64,000 bases of DNA from Bacillota bacterium (GTDB lineage: Bacteria; Bacillota; Clostridia; Acetivibrionales; DSM-1351), in assembly GCA_023444055.1 (NCBI GenBank), contig JAEZRV010000060.1:6043-70042 (forward strand). The letters run 5' to 3'. A program made the position numbers and the translations under genes. The notes beneath the pieces were generated by a model. The model saw only the letters and a program-made list of their open reading frames with translations, did not search any database and was not told the origin of the DNA. Position 1 is the first letter of the stretch, and each line of letters opens with the position of its first letter. Below are positions 8,509 to 17,947 of this stretch, in pieces.

Positions 8509-10944
8509 TTAGCTGTTAGTCTTCTTTTTTCTTTTTCTCTTACCTGTAATCTGATCTAATACTTTTTTGTCTATAGCTTTACCCTTTTTAGGTGACTTTT
8601 TCGGTGCTCGGTTGCTGTCAGCGTTTGAATCGCTTTTCTTTGCTCTGCTAGTATTTGTTTTACCATTTTGTTTGCTATTTGTTTTTTTAGAGTCTGATGT
8701 TCTTTCCCTATTGCCAGTAGATTTCCTTTTTGGCGAAACCCCTCTCGATTTTCCTCTATGCATAGTGAAATCATCGTCTGAATTAAAATCAATGTCATCA
8801 GACTCGTCATCTTCCTCTGAGTCATCTAATATAAATTCGATTTTCTTTGCGGAAACATCAGCCTTTGCAAGTATAACCCTTACAGTGTCGCCTACCCTAT
8901 AGATTTTATTAGTACGTTCGCCAATCAAGCAAAAATGGCGCTCATCATAATTATAATAATCGTCCTCCATACTACTCATTCTTACAAGTCCTTCGATTGT
9001 GTTCTCCAATTCAATAAACATTCCAAAATTGGTAACATTCGAAATAATACCATCAAATATTTCACCCTCATGATCCTTCATATATTCAACTTTTTTGAGG
9101 TCTTCTGTTTCTCTTTCGGCTTCATCAGCCATTCTCTCTCTTTCAGAACACTGCTTTGCAATTTCAGGTAAAATACCATGTAGCTGTTCAATTTTCTGCT
9201 CGCTCATTCCACCTTTTAAATATAGCTTCATTATTCTATGAATAATAAGGTCTGGGTATCTTCTAATAGGTGATGTAAAATGGCAGTAGTATTTAGCGGC
9301 AAGTCCAAAATGTCCAACGCTTTCATCACTGTATTTTGCCTTCTGTAATGACCTTAGCATAACTGAGCTAATAATCCTCTCATGCTTTGTGCCTTTAACT
9401 TTCTCAAGTAAATCCTGCAAAGCTCTTGGATGGATTTTATTGATGCCCTTAATACTGTATCCTAAATTATAAACAAATTCATTTAATGCACCGATTTTTT
9501 CTTCATCAGGGTCTTCATGAATTCTATAAACAAATGGTGTGTTTGTCCAATAAAAGTGCTCTGCTACTGTCTCATTACATATCAGCATAAACTCTTCAAT
9601 TATCTGATTAGCAATTGTGATTTCATACTTTTTAACCTCAATTGGTTTGCCATTTTCATCAAGAATAACCTTAGCCTCAGGGAAGTCAAAATCTATTGCT
9701 CCTCTTTTAAACCTATTTTTTCTAAGAATAAGTGCCAACTCATGCATAAGGTTAAAATCAGGCACAACATGCTTATACCTATTTATAAGCTCTTCATCCT
9801 TATCAACCAATATTTTATATACATTGGTATATGTCATTCTTTCATCAATATTAATTACGCTTTCAAATATATCATGGCTAATAACCTTTCCATTTTTATC
9901 AATATCCATCATAACCGTGAAGCTAAGTCTGTCAACTTGCGGGTTCAAGCTACATATTCCGTTTGAAAGCTTTCTAGGCAACATTGGTATTACCCTGTCA
10001 ACTAAATAAACACTGGTTCCCCTTTTCAAAGCTTCTATATCAAGAGGAGAATTTTCCGTAACATAATTAGTTACATCTGCAATATGAACTCCTAGCCGGT
10101 AGTTGCCGTTTTCAAGCACTTCAACAGACACAGCATCATCTAAATCCTTTGCATCCTCTCCATCAATTGTTACCATACGTAAGTTTCTTAAATCACGACG
10201 GCCTTTAATCATAGCTTCAGTAACAGTATTAGGTATCTTCTCAAGCTGGTTGTTAACCTCTTGTGGAAAATCGTCTTCTAAATTATAAGTTTTGATAATT
10301 GAAAGTATGTCCGTCCCCAGCTCGTCCTTATCACCTATTATTTCAATTACCTTTCCCTCTGCATTCCTTCTCTGCTCTGGGTATTTTACAATTTCTACAA
10401 CTACCTTTTGGCCTTTTTTAGCTCCATTAAATCCACTCTTCGAAATAAAAATATCGCCTGAAATTCTTTTATTGTCCGGCACTACGAAGCCAAAGCTCAT
10501 ACTTTTTTCAAAAGTACCTACCAATGTAACATTTGCTCTTTTAAGTATCCTTACTACTTCACCTTCCATTCTCCTGTCAGATGAGCTTTTCTTGTTTACT
10601 CTTGCAACTACCCTGTCATTATGCATAGCACCATAAAGACTATCAGCAGGAATAAATATATCATCTAACTTGTCATCGTCAGGAATAACAAACGCGTAGC
10701 CTCTCTCATGTCCCTGAATTGTCCCAGTCACTAAACTTAGTCTAGACGGTATTCCATATCTATTTCCATGTGTCTTATATATCTTACCCTCATCCTCAAG
10801 CTCTTGAATAACTTGATTAAAAATTTCGTAATCACTAGGAGGTACACTCAGTATCATTCTGAGTTCTTTAAGCAAAAGGGGTTTATAAGCCTCCTCTGTC
10901 ATAAATCCTACTATTCTCTCTTTTCTTTCCTCTAAATCTGTCAT
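8509..10944 (-). CDS. rnr: Ribonuclease R
   Basis: An 811-residue 3'-5' exoribonuclease of the RNB family that degrades structured RNA and takes part in trans-translation quality control. Order: N-terminal helix-turn-helix (about 1-65), two cold-shock OB domains (about 66-220), RNB catalytic domain with the acidic cluster DGEDAKDLDDAV (near 265), S1 domain (about 630-710), and a long basic low-complexity tail rich in Lys/Ser/Asp. It stands at the end of the secG-eno gene set, a common clostridial neighbourhood, but smpB is not adjacent. Confidence 0.96.
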   Translation of the reverse strand: MTDLEERKERIVGFMTEEAYKPLLLKELRMILSVPPSDYEIFNQVIQELEDEGKIYKTHGNRYGIPSRLSLVTGTIQGHERGYAFVIPDDDKLDDIFIPADSLYGAMHNDRVVARVNKKSSSDRRMEGEVVRILKRANVTLVGTFEKSMSFGFVVPDNKRISGDIFISKSGFNGAKKGQKVVVEIVKYPEQRRNAEGKVIEIIGDKDELGTDILSIIKTYNLEDDFPQEVNNQLEKIPNTVTEAMIKGRRDLRNLRMVTIDGEDAKDLDDAVSVEVLENGNYRLGVHIADVTNYVTENSPLDIEALKRGTSVYLVDRVIPMLPRKLSNGICSLNPQVDRLSFTVMMDIDKNGKVISHDIFESVINIDERMTYTNVYKILVDKDEELINRYKHVVPDFNLMHELALILRKNRFKRGAIDFDFPEAKVILDENGKPIEVKKYEITIANQIIEEFMLICNETVAEHFYWTNTPFVYRIHEDPDEEKIGALNEFVYNLGYSIKGINKIHPRALQDLLEKVKGTKHERIISSVMLRSLQKAKYSDESVGHFGLAAKYYCHFTSPIRRYPDLIIHRIMKLYLKGGMSEQKIEQLHGILPEIAKQCSERERMADEAERETEDLKKVEYMKDHEGEIFDGIISNVTNFGMFIELENTIEGLVRMSSMEDDYYNYDERHFCLIGERTNKIYRVGDTVRVILAKADVSAKKIEFILDDSEEDDESDDIDFNSDDDFTMHRGKSRGVSPKRKSTGNRERTSDSKKTNSKQNGKTNTSRAKKSDSNADSNRAPKKSPKKGKAIDKKVLDQITGKRKRKKKTNS

Positions 10945-11415
10945 TTGCTTAATCTACCTTTCAGTTATTTAACATAGATGTTGAACTCTTAAAATTAATA
11001 TATTGACTCAAACTTCGCACATAAAAAATCTACTGGTGCGGTAGAATTATCAATGTTTGTTGCCAAAATAATTGCTGGAATTAGTAATTGCTATTAAATC
11101 TTTAGCACGACCCTTAGTTTGCTTACTCTAATATTATTCTATTATTAATATTATTACAATTATTTCTAGCAATAATTCACTTAACAAAGCGAAGTTTACA
11201 TTTTCGAGTATTCATCATTCTCTTCGCTTATCAAAAAGCTGCAAGCAGCTTTTTTCGGGTTTGGGTAATTTTCGAGTATTCATCATTCTCTTCGCTTATC
11301 AAAAAGCTGCAAGCAACTTTTTGTAAATTAGAGCTACGTTTTGAGCATTCATTGTTCTCCTCGCATTTTTTTCGTGCATTCATAATTCTGTTCGAAATTT
11401 TGGGCAATTTTCGTA
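10945..11415. other. Intergenic region with a repeat array
   Basis: No coding frame is seen. The left half is plain AT-rich sequence; the right half (11201-11432) holds the five-copy repeat described separately, which runs into the 3' end of the lipoprotein gene. Confidence 0.6.
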
Positions 11416-11432
11416 TTTATGGTTCTGTTCGC
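11201..11432 (-). repeat. Five-copy imperfect repeat downstream of the lipoprotein gene
   Basis: A unit of about 26 bases (minus-strand form close to GCGAAGAGAATGATGAATAC followed by TCGAAAA) occurs near 11201, 11269, 11337, 11367 and 11407. The first two are nearly identical over about 55 bases, 68 bases apart, and each includes the palindrome AAAAAGCTGC/GCAGCTTTTT (second copy with one change). Copies decay towards the lipoprotein gene; its last codons (MRTEP, stop) are formed by the last copy. Confidence 0.75.
11230..11256. terminator. Palindromic terminator-like hairpin within the repeat array
   Basis: AAAAAGCTGC and GCAGCTTTTT pair perfectly around two bases, giving U-runs on both strands. 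A second copy with one mismatch lies near 11299-11322. These probably end the lipoprotein transcript. Confidence 0.6.
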
Positions 11433-12976
11433 ATATCGGTAAATATCTTTTCAACAAATTTAGCCCAGATATCAGCATACTTCCCTATAGACCACTCTGC
11501 CATAATAACAGTATCTTTTTCTGATAACGGTATTTTCATCAGTTGCTTATTTATTATACTCCTTTTTTGAACAGGATATATATTCAGACTATCACGGGAT
11601 ACAAGTATAGCAATATCTTTATTAGGTGACATATATGCATCAGTAGTCCAAGGAAGCTTAGATTTTATGTTATTCCATGGAATATCCATTTCATCATAGT
11701 GTATAAGATTTGTCGGCACTAATAAATTCACATCAAAATCCTCATATTCCTGACCGTTATAGACTTCGTTAAAATATAGTCTACTCTTCATTATCCAGTG
11801 CCCATTACGCCTTTTTAATGTGAAATTTTCTTCGTTACATTCCCCTATAATGTTTTTCAGCTTATCACTTTCAAGCGTTGAAACATAGCTTTGACGGGAT
11901 TGTTTAAATTCATTTGATACATTGAAGGAACTATCATTTATAATATCAGAAATAGCCACCTTTTTGTCTGCTCCTATATTTTCTATAGGTAAAACATTAA
12001 AATTAGACTTATGCTCTATACCAATATAATCATTACCGACAAATAAAATTTTTGCCCTTGGCTTGTCTACAAGAATATTACTTTTACCCTCATCTCTAGG
12101 AATCTGCTGTAAATGGGAATTAACAAATGGTATAGCATAAATGCTTTGGTTCATATTTGGAATAACCCCTACCTCCCAGAAACCATGAGATCTAGGAACC
12201 AATAACTGTTCCCTTGAGCTTACTGCTTTTATTTCTCTGTTTTTTGAATAAATCCAGACAGTGCAGTATGTATTGTCTTCAGACCGTATACCAATTAAAA
12301 CTCCAGATCTTAATAATGGATCCTCTTCAAATTCCTCAACGTAATTATTTACTTCAGCTTTTACAACGCTACTTTTTTTAATCTTCTCATCTACAGAACT
12401 AGATATTTTCTTTAAAACTAGAAATCCGTTATCTAAATAAATATATGCTGTCATATCATCAGTAACAATCAATTGGTTAAAAAATTTATTCGCTGTAAAA
12501 ATTGTTACTACGTTAACCTTTTCTTTTGGAATTCCCAACCTCTCATTATTAAGCTGGTATGTGCTTTTTAGAAAGGTGTCAGATGAAGTTCTGATTACCT
12601 TATAATCTGGATTTGTACATACATCTATTCCTATTACACCTATTTCATTATCAAAGATAGCTTCTTTACCTATATATTTTTTTTGATTGCTCTCTTCATC
12701 TTCATTAGAATCCTTATCTCCTTTTAATATAGATATATATTTTTCAATCTTCCATGTCCCCAAAATAGCTACATTCCCATTCTCAGGCGGTTTTATTGTA
12801 CCCTCTATATTAAACTCATTACTTGAACAGCCTGATAAAAGACCAGATAAAATAAATATACCTATTAAAAGAATAGGTAGTTTATTGATTTTTCTTATTT
12901 CACGCACACAAGCAAAAAAAACTTGTGAATTTTGTGGTTTCAAAACACACCAAGTTTGAACAAATTTATTTTTCAA
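11417..12976 (-). CDS. Lipoprotein of unknown function
   Basis: A 519-residue protein with a clear lipobox (LSGLLSGC, Cys at about residue 50) after a hydrophobic stretch, so it is probably a lipid-anchored surface protein. I do not recognise the rest; it is rich in beta-like segments and has no obvious catalytic motif. The start is odd. TTG at 12976 has a strong ribosome site (AGGAGGT, 5 nt) but gives 33 residues before the signal peptide. A CACAAG/CTTGTG hairpin lies in that extension, so an internal start (for example the GTG of VREIRKINK) is possible. It is downstream of a two-component system and may be its target or partner. Confidence 0.65.
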   Translation of the reverse strand: MKNKFVQTWCVLKPQNSQVFFACVREIRKINKLPILLIGIFILSGLLSGCSSNEFNIEGTIKPPENGNVAILGTWKIEKYISILKGDKDSNEDEESNQKKYIGKEAIFDNEIGVIGIDVCTNPDYKVIRTSSDTFLKSTYQLNNERLGIPKEKVNVVTIFTANKFFNQLIVTDDMTAYIYLDNGFLVLKKISSSVDEKIKKSSVVKAEVNNYVEEFEEDPLLRSGVLIGIRSEDNTYCTVWIYSKNREIKAVSSREQLLVPRSHGFWEVGVIPNMNQSIYAIPFVNSHLQQIPRDEGKSNILVDKPRAKILFVGNDYIGIEHKSNFNVLPIENIGADKKVAISDIINDSSFNVSNEFKQSRQSYVSTLESDKLKNIIGECNEENFTLKRRNGHWIMKSRLYFNEVYNGQEYEDFDVNLLVPTNLIHYDEMDIPWNNIKSKLPWTTDAYMSPNKDIAILVSRDSLNIYPVQKRSIINKQLMKIPLSEKDTVIMAEWSIGKYADIWAKFVEKIFTDMRTEP

Positions 12977-13165
12977 TCTTTACCTCCTAAACCCACTTTT
13001 GGCACTAAAATTAATAAACCCTTTTAAAACTGATTCATACACTTAAACAAAACCATTAAGTTTTTATATTTCGAAAATGCAATATGCACGAATTAATTGT
13101 ACACTTTCCCAAAAACCACTTTTAGTTTCTGTAGTTAGAAAAGAACTATTATCTCATAAATTTCT

Positions 13166-14584
13166 TTACTGATATGGAAGCCTAACTTCCACAACCGTTC
13201 CCTCATTTAATTGGCTTTTTATATTTAGGCTTCCATTGTGAGTCTTAATAATTTCATCACATATTGTAAGCCCTAGTCCTGTCTGTGACTTACTGGTTTT
13301 CCCTTTAAAGAATTTTTCTTTAACAAGAGGAAGTTCCTCACCACTTATTCCACATCCATTATCTCGAACTTGAAAAACTAACCACTCTTCATCTCTAAAT
13401 ACTCTGAGTGATACACTTCCTCCAGGCTGTGTAAACTGTAACGAATTCCCGATTAAGTTTATCAAAACCTGCTTTATCTTATTCCTGTCTATATTAATTG
13501 TCGGTAAGTTCTCGCAAGTAACACTAAAATTAATTCTTTCTTTTATTGCCCTTTTGCTCATTTGTTTCTTAATATAATCAACAATTATAGCAATATCAGT
13601 TTCTTCCTTCTTTATCTCATCCTTACTTGAAATGAATCTAGAAAAATCCAACAACCCTTCAACCATCTTTGAAAGTCTGTCACATTCTTTTATAATAATA
13701 TTCATACCATCATCAAGTATTTCTCTGTCATTATAATCATCATCAATAATAGTATCGGCCCATCCCTTAATTGAGGTTAATGGAGTCCTCAATTCGTGTG
13801 AAACCATTGATATAAAGTCGTTTTTTACATTATCCCTATTTTGAATTTCCTTAGACATGTAGTTTAATGTATCAGCAAGTCTGCCTATTTCATCATTTCT
13901 GTCCTTATTTACTCTTACCTCCAGATTACCCGACGCCATTAATTCAGCAGCACTTGTCACATCTTTTAAGGGCCTGACAATACTATGAGCAAACAAAACG
14001 CTCATTATAATAGCAAGCATTATTACAAAAAAACCAATGCATATAAATAATAATGAAATATTCATAATTATTGAATCAATTTCATCAAGTGAAGTTATAA
14101 ACCGTAAAACTCCTACACCACCAGTGTCTGATTTTAGTTGATAAGATATTGCCATAATATGTTCCCTGCTATTATTTTTGCTTCCTGTCCATACACCCTT
14201 TTCATTTTTTAATGCAGCATTAAAATCATCACTTTTTACTAATTCTTTGTGAATAACTCCCTCAGAGTCAAGAATCACTTCTCCAGAAAATTGCAGTATT
14301 TGAACCTCTGCATTTGTTTGCTTCCAGAATATTTCAGCATTATCAACTATGTTTACTTCTAATGGAACATTGGAATAATATTGAGTATAAAAATCAGATG
14401 TAGTCTTAATTTGATTAGTTAAAATACTTTCAACATTATTATAAAAATAAAAACGTGTAAAATATATCAACAACGCTTCAAATACTAAAACACTTATAAG
14501 TATGACAAATATAAAATTTGCAACCAATCTGGTTCTTATACTTTTCGGACAAGTATCTTTTTTATTTTGCCTACTAAAAATCAT
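13166..14584 (-). CDS. HAMP-domain sensor histidine kinase
   Basis: A 472-residue membrane sensor kinase. Order: first membrane helix (about 20-42), extracytoplasmic sensor domain (about 43-175), second helix (about 178-203), HAMP, HisKA with phospho-acceptor His in MVSHELRTPLTS, and HATPase with N box (INLIGNSLQF), G1 (RDNGCGISG) and G2 (QTGLGLTICDEI). Its ATG directly follows the stop codon of the response regulator gene, so the two are translationally coupled. The signal is unknown. The architecture matches PhoR/ResE-type kinases. Confidence 0.9.
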   Translation of the reverse strand: MIFSRQNKKDTCPKSIRTRLVANFIFVILISVLVFEALLIYFTRFYFYNNVESILTNQIKTTSDFYTQYYSNVPLEVNIVDNAEIFWKQTNAEVQILQFSGEVILDSEGVIHKELVKSDDFNAALKNEKGVWTGSKNNSREHIMAISYQLKSDTGGVGVLRFITSLDEIDSIIMNISLLFICIGFFVIMLAIIMSVLFAHSIVRPLKDVTSAAELMASGNLEVRVNKDRNDEIGRLADTLNYMSKEIQNRDNVKNDFISMVSHELRTPLTSIKGWADTIIDDDYNDREILDDGMNIIIKECDRLSKMVEGLLDFSRFISSKDEIKKEETDIAIIVDYIKKQMSKRAIKERINFSVTCENLPTINIDRNKIKQVLINLIGNSLQFTQPGGSVSLRVFRDEEWLVFQVRDNGCGISGEELPLVKEKFFKGKTSKSQTGLGLTICDEIIKTHNGSLNIKSQLNEGTVVEVRLPYQ

Positions 14585-15280
14585 CTACTTTTCCTTTCTC
14601 CATCTGTACCCAGTTCCCCAAACAGTCTCAATATACATTGTTTGCGAATTTTTATCTTCAATTTTACTCCTAAGTCTTCTAATATTTACATCTACTATCT
14701 TTGTATCTCCTGCAAAATCATAGCCCCACACTTTATCTAAAAGCTCATCTCTTGTAAATGCTTTATTTTGATTTTCAATAAATAATTTTAAAAGCAAAAA
14801 TTCTTTTGGTGTCAGTAAAATTTCCTTTCCATTCTTATACACTCTTTGTGAGTAAAAATCCAGCTGGAACACGTTACTATATATGTTTTCCTTCCTTTCA
14901 ACATTATCTTTTAAACCAATTCTTCTAAGCAATGAATTAGTTCGTAGAATTAGTTCCATAGTATTAAAGGGTTTAAGGACATAGTCATCTGCGCCATTCT
15001 CTAAACCTTTAATTTTATCAATATCCTGCCCTTTAGCAGTAAGCATAATTATTCCTATATCAGCAAACTCTTTTCTCAGAAGTTCACAGACTTCAAACCC
15101 ATCAATTCCAGGAAGCATAACATCTAATAAAACTACATCAGGTTTTTCAGCCCTAGCTTTACTTAGGCCTTCTTCACCTGAAGCAGCTTCACTGACTAAA
15201 AAATCATGTTTTTTAAAGTTGATTTTTAGAAATCCTCTTATGCTCTCCTCATCTTCAATAATAAGGATTTTATTCCCCAT
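14585..15280 (-). CDS. OmpR/PhoB-family response regulator
   Basis: A two-component transcription factor of about 231 residues. The receiver domain has the phosphorylation site in VLLDVMLPGIDG and the conserved Lys in YVLKPFNT; a winged-helix Trans_reg_C domain follows (LTPKEFLLLKLFIENQ, GYDFAGDTKIVDVNIRRLR). I place the start at ATG 15280 (MGNKILIIEDEE). There is no ribosome site just before it. The SD AAGGGGGG lies at 15361-15368, and between them is a hairpin module. Longer in-frame starts at 15292 or 15301 fall inside that module. It forms an operon with the kinase downstream. Confidence 0.88.
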   Translation of the reverse strand: MGNKILIIEDEESIRGFLKINFKKHDFLVSEAASGEEGLSKARAEKPDVVLLDVMLPGIDGFEVCELLRKEFADIGIIMLTAKGQDIDKIKGLENGADDYVLKPFNTMELILRTNSLLRRIGLKDNVERKENIYSNVFQLDFYSQRVYKNGKEILLTPKEFLLLKLFIENQNKAFTRDELLDKVWGYDFAGDTKIVDVNIRRLRSKIEDKNSQTMYIETVWGTGYRWRKEK

Positions 15281-15368
15281 AAATGCGCCCATGCCTAACA
15301 TTTCTCACAAGAATATCAAGTAAAAGTGCAATTCGTTGTTAGAAATAGCATGAACTCGCTCCCCCCTT
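15281..15368 (-). repeat. SD-hairpin-ATG module upstream of the response regulator
   Basis: On the minus strand: AAGGGGGG (15361-15368), 5 nt, arm GTTCATGC (15348-15355), loop region with an inner ATTTCT/AGAAAT pairing, arm GCATGGGC (15287-15294), 6 nt, ATG. Two G-U pairs keep the stem. Without the hairpin the SD-ATG spacing is 11 nt. A decoy ATG in the first arm would open an 11-codon dead-end frame. Confidence 0.8.
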
Positions 15369-15379
15369 ATGTATATGTA

Positions 15380-16459
15380 TTAGCGCGCAAATGTGTATTT
15401 ATATCCTTTTTCCAGATTAATACTTTTTGCTTCATAAAGCTCATTTATTGTAACAAGCTGATATCCACGAGAACACAATTCTTTTATAATCACTTCAGCA
15501 GCCATTGCGGTTGTTTCGTATATATCATGCATTAGGATAATATCACCATCTCTAACTTTTTTTAAAGCTGCATTGACTACTTTATTTTTATTCCTGCTTT
15601 TCCAATCAAGAGTGTCTATAGACCACAATATAAGAGGTGCATCAGAATACAACTTTACATTATCATTAACACTGCCATATGTAGGTCTAAGTAAATTTGG
15701 TTTAACTCCAGTGATTTTTTCTAATATATTCGCAGTCTTAGTTATTTCATCGGTTATTTCCTCGCCACTCAATTTAGTCAGTTGCTTATGATCATATGTA
15801 TGATTACCAATCTCATTACCACTCTCAGCGATTCTCTTTATTACTTTCTTATTCTTTTCAGCGTTACTGCCCAAAACAAAGAATGTAGCTGCACCATTAT
15901 ACTTTTCTAAATAATCAAGTATCTTATTAGTGTACTTGTAATGGGGTCCATCGTCAAAGGTCAATGCTATCATGGGTTTCTTAGGATCGATTTTTCTCTT
16001 TATATATTTTTGGGAATCGGTATTTTCATCTTTATTATTTTTTATCTTAGTATCACTTTCAATCTTATCTCCGCCTTCATTATCGGATTTACTCACAGAC
16101 TGATTATTCTCTTCGTTATTGTCTTTACTCACAGACTGATTATTCACTTCGATTTTTGAATCAGCATCAAATACTTTTTGAGTATCATTTACTTTTTGTG
16201 AGTTATTATTAATTGATGTTTGTTCTTGATTCTTAAACTTATCTGTTAAAAATAAATCATAGCCGCTTATATTTGGCTCTGATTTATATATAGTTTGTGT
16301 TCTAGAAGTATTATCTATATTTTGACTAGTGTTAGTATAAATGTAATCTTTTTTATGCGAGAAACTTTCCGCACCATTTAAATAAAACACTAAAACCAAA
16401 CACATTATCGACAATATTGTTGCAATCAGAATATAATATTTTTTCACATCTTTCACCAA
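15380..16459 (-). CDS. Membrane-anchored polysaccharide deacetylase (NodB family)
   Basis: A 359-residue protein with one N-terminal membrane helix (about 8-28), a long Asn/Ser/Asp/Lys-rich linker with the near-repeat NNQSVSKDNNEE / NNQSVSKSDNEG, and a C-terminal NodB domain. Catalytic motifs are visible: TFDDGPH (metal Asp), GNEIGNHTYDH (metal His), RPTYGS, DTLDW and ILMHDIYETT. It probably deacetylates peptidoglycan or another cell-surface glycan outside the membrane. The first start is TTG at 16459; GTG at 16456 has slightly better spacing from the ribosome site. Confidence 0.88.
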   Translation of the reverse strand: MVKDVKKYYILIATILSIMCLVLVFYLNGAESFSHKKDYIYTNTSQNIDNTSRTQTIYKSEPNISGYDLFLTDKFKNQEQTSINNNSQKVNDTQKVFDADSKIEVNNQSVSKDNNEENNQSVSKSDNEGGDKIESDTKIKNNKDENTDSQKYIKRKIDPKKPMIALTFDDGPHYKYTNKILDYLEKYNGAATFFVLGSNAEKNKKVIKRIAESGNEIGNHTYDHKQLTKLSGEEITDEITKTANILEKITGVKPNLLRPTYGSVNDNVKLYSDAPLILWSIDTLDWKSRNKNKVVNAALKKVRDGDIILMHDIYETTAMAAEVIIKELCSRGYQLVTINELYEAKSINLEKGYKYTFAR

Positions 16460-16574
16460 TCGACCCTCTCATACACTGGCTAAGTTTATTCACACCATAG
16501 AAATTTTCATGTTACATTTATTGTATCATTATTATATATATTTTTGAAAACTAATGAGTTACAAAATAGCAAAA

Positions 16575-16600
16575 AAAAAGTTACAATCCAGTAACTTTTT
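16575..16600 (-). terminator. Terminator of the HD-domain gene
   Basis: AAAAAGTTAC and GTAACTTTTT form a 10-bp stem with a 6-base loop; a run of T follows on the minus strand. Confidence 0.8.
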
Positions 16601-16684
16601 ATAATTATTAATTTTAAGTTGTCTGTTCTACCCAATAGTACCATTAACTTAAGCCAGAGAGAAATAGCTATTATTTAAGCCCTG

Positions 16685-17248
16685 TTACTTTTGCTCAGCA
16701 TTTATAAATTCTTTTGGAATTACTTGCATAGCTTTTATTGAAATATTGATAAACTGCTCTAATGATAAATTCAGTTCTTCAAGATATTTCTTTTTAATAT
16801 GACCTGAAACTCCAAAAAAAACTTCCTCTGGGATCATTTTTAAAACAGCTTCTGCTGAGACCTCAGATATTTTCTTACTTTCAAGTGTAGATGCATTTTT
16901 AATTATCAAATCAGAAATAGGGTCTGCTAAATATAATACTTTATCTATTTGCCTATTTCGTGGAATACCGAGAATATCATTTTGTGCTCTTACACAGTAA
17001 ACAATGGTTTCGTCAATATCTAAATTTTCTAAAATATCAGCTCCCAAAGCTCCGTGTAATTCAGGTTTATTAACTGTTCTCTCATAATCAATATCATGCA
17101 ATAATCCAGCCATACCCCATAACTCAATATCATCATGATAATATACTGCAAACTCTTCCATTATTGCCTCGGAAACTATTGAATGCTGCAACATATATTT
17201 ATTTGTTAGCCTAATTTTTAATTCTTCCAGAGCTTCATCCCTAGTCAT
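16685..17248 (-). CDS. HD-domain protein
   Basis: About 187 residues with an HDIG-type HD domain (GMAGLLHDIDYERT, with a further His in HGALGADIL), so probably a metal-dependent phosphohydrolase of unknown substrate. Members of this group are often annotated as YqeK-like or as HDIG-domain proteins. ATG 17248 is chosen because GGAGGG lies 7 nt upstream; the longer frame to 17290 has no support. It is downstream of secG across a terminator. Confidence 0.75.
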   Translation of the reverse strand: MTRDEALEELKIRLTNKYMLQHSIVSEAIMEEFAVYYHDDIELWGMAGLLHDIDYERTVNKPELHGALGADILENLDIDETIVYCVRAQNDILGIPRNRQIDKVLYLADPISDLIIKNASTLESKKISEVSAEAVLKMIPEEVFFGVSGHIKKKYLEELNLSLEQFINISIKAMQVIPKEFINAEQK

Positions 17249-17342
17249 AATGTTCCCTCCGTTGAACTGTCTAACTATATAAATATCCAATTTATTAAAA
17301 AATCAACATTACAATTAAGATAATATTAAAATTACAACAAAA

Positions 17343-17376
17343 AGCCCAAGTGCACATTTGAGTACTCCTGGGCTCA
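17343..17376 (-). terminator. Terminator after secG
   Basis: AGCCCA and TGGGCT stem with additional inner pairing, followed by TTTTTG on the minus strand. Confidence 0.7.
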
Positions 17377-17402
17377 CATTTCTAAAAAACACTAGATTAA
17401 TC

Positions 17403-17648
17403 TTAATACTTCATCAAAATGAAGAGAGCAACTGAAGTTGCTAAAAATAAAATTGCAGCAACAGCAGTATACTTAGAAAGTAATGCATCAACTGTACGCC
17501 CCTTATTTTTTCCAAAGAAAGTCTCTGCTCCACCTGCAATTGAACCAGATAAACCAGCTTGCTTTCCAGACTGAAGTAATACAATAACTATAAGTGAAAG
17601 AGCAAGAAGAATGTGTACTATATTAACAATCCACTTTGCAATTACCAA
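17403..17648 (-). CDS. secG: Preprotein translocase subunit SecG
   Basis: An 81-residue protein with two membrane helices, the accessory subunit of the SecYEG channel. The family pattern IVIVLLQSGKQAGLSGSIAGG followed by AETFFGKNKGRT is intact. The start is TTG with GGAGGT about 9-10 nt upstream. It is in the usual place near enolase. Confidence 0.95.
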   Translation of the reverse strand: MVIAKWIVNIVHILLALSLIVIVLLQSGKQAGLSGSIAGGAETFFGKNKGRTVDALLSKYTAVAAILFLATSVALFILMKY

Positions 17649-17811
17649 TTAAAAACACCTCCTAAAATATACAAAGCCAATTACTATCCAGCTAAAGCCT
17701 ATTTATTAATAATAGCTTTTAAACAGAAACCGTGTGTTCAAAGCAAATATAACTACTTAAAATACAAATACTTTAAACCGCAATTGACTTAATAAATTGT
17801 AGCATATAAAC

Positions 17812-17851
17812 GAATAAAAAACAAGCCTATACTCTTGTTTTTTATTCGTTT
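17812..17851. terminator. Strong bidirectional terminator after eno
   Basis: A 16-bp perfect stem (ACGAATAAAAAACAAG and its complement) with an 8-base loop. It has the form of an intrinsic terminator on either strand and sits just after the enolase gene. Confidence 0.85.
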
Positions 17852-17947
17852 TATTAGAAAAAATGTTACTATTTAGTCTGTCACAAATACAATATATTCT
17901 GAAGCATGTTTTCACAAACTATATACTTACTGTATGCTTTCACTCTC

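Noticed and set aside
9517..10009. Open frames of 149 and 130 residues on the plus strand opposite rnr
   Set aside because: Antisense shadows of the RNase R gene with Ile/Phe/Ser-rich, meaningless translations.
11201..11432. CRISPR array
   Set aside because: Only five imperfect copies with uneven spacing, decaying along the array, with palindromes that look like terminators and no cas genes nearby.
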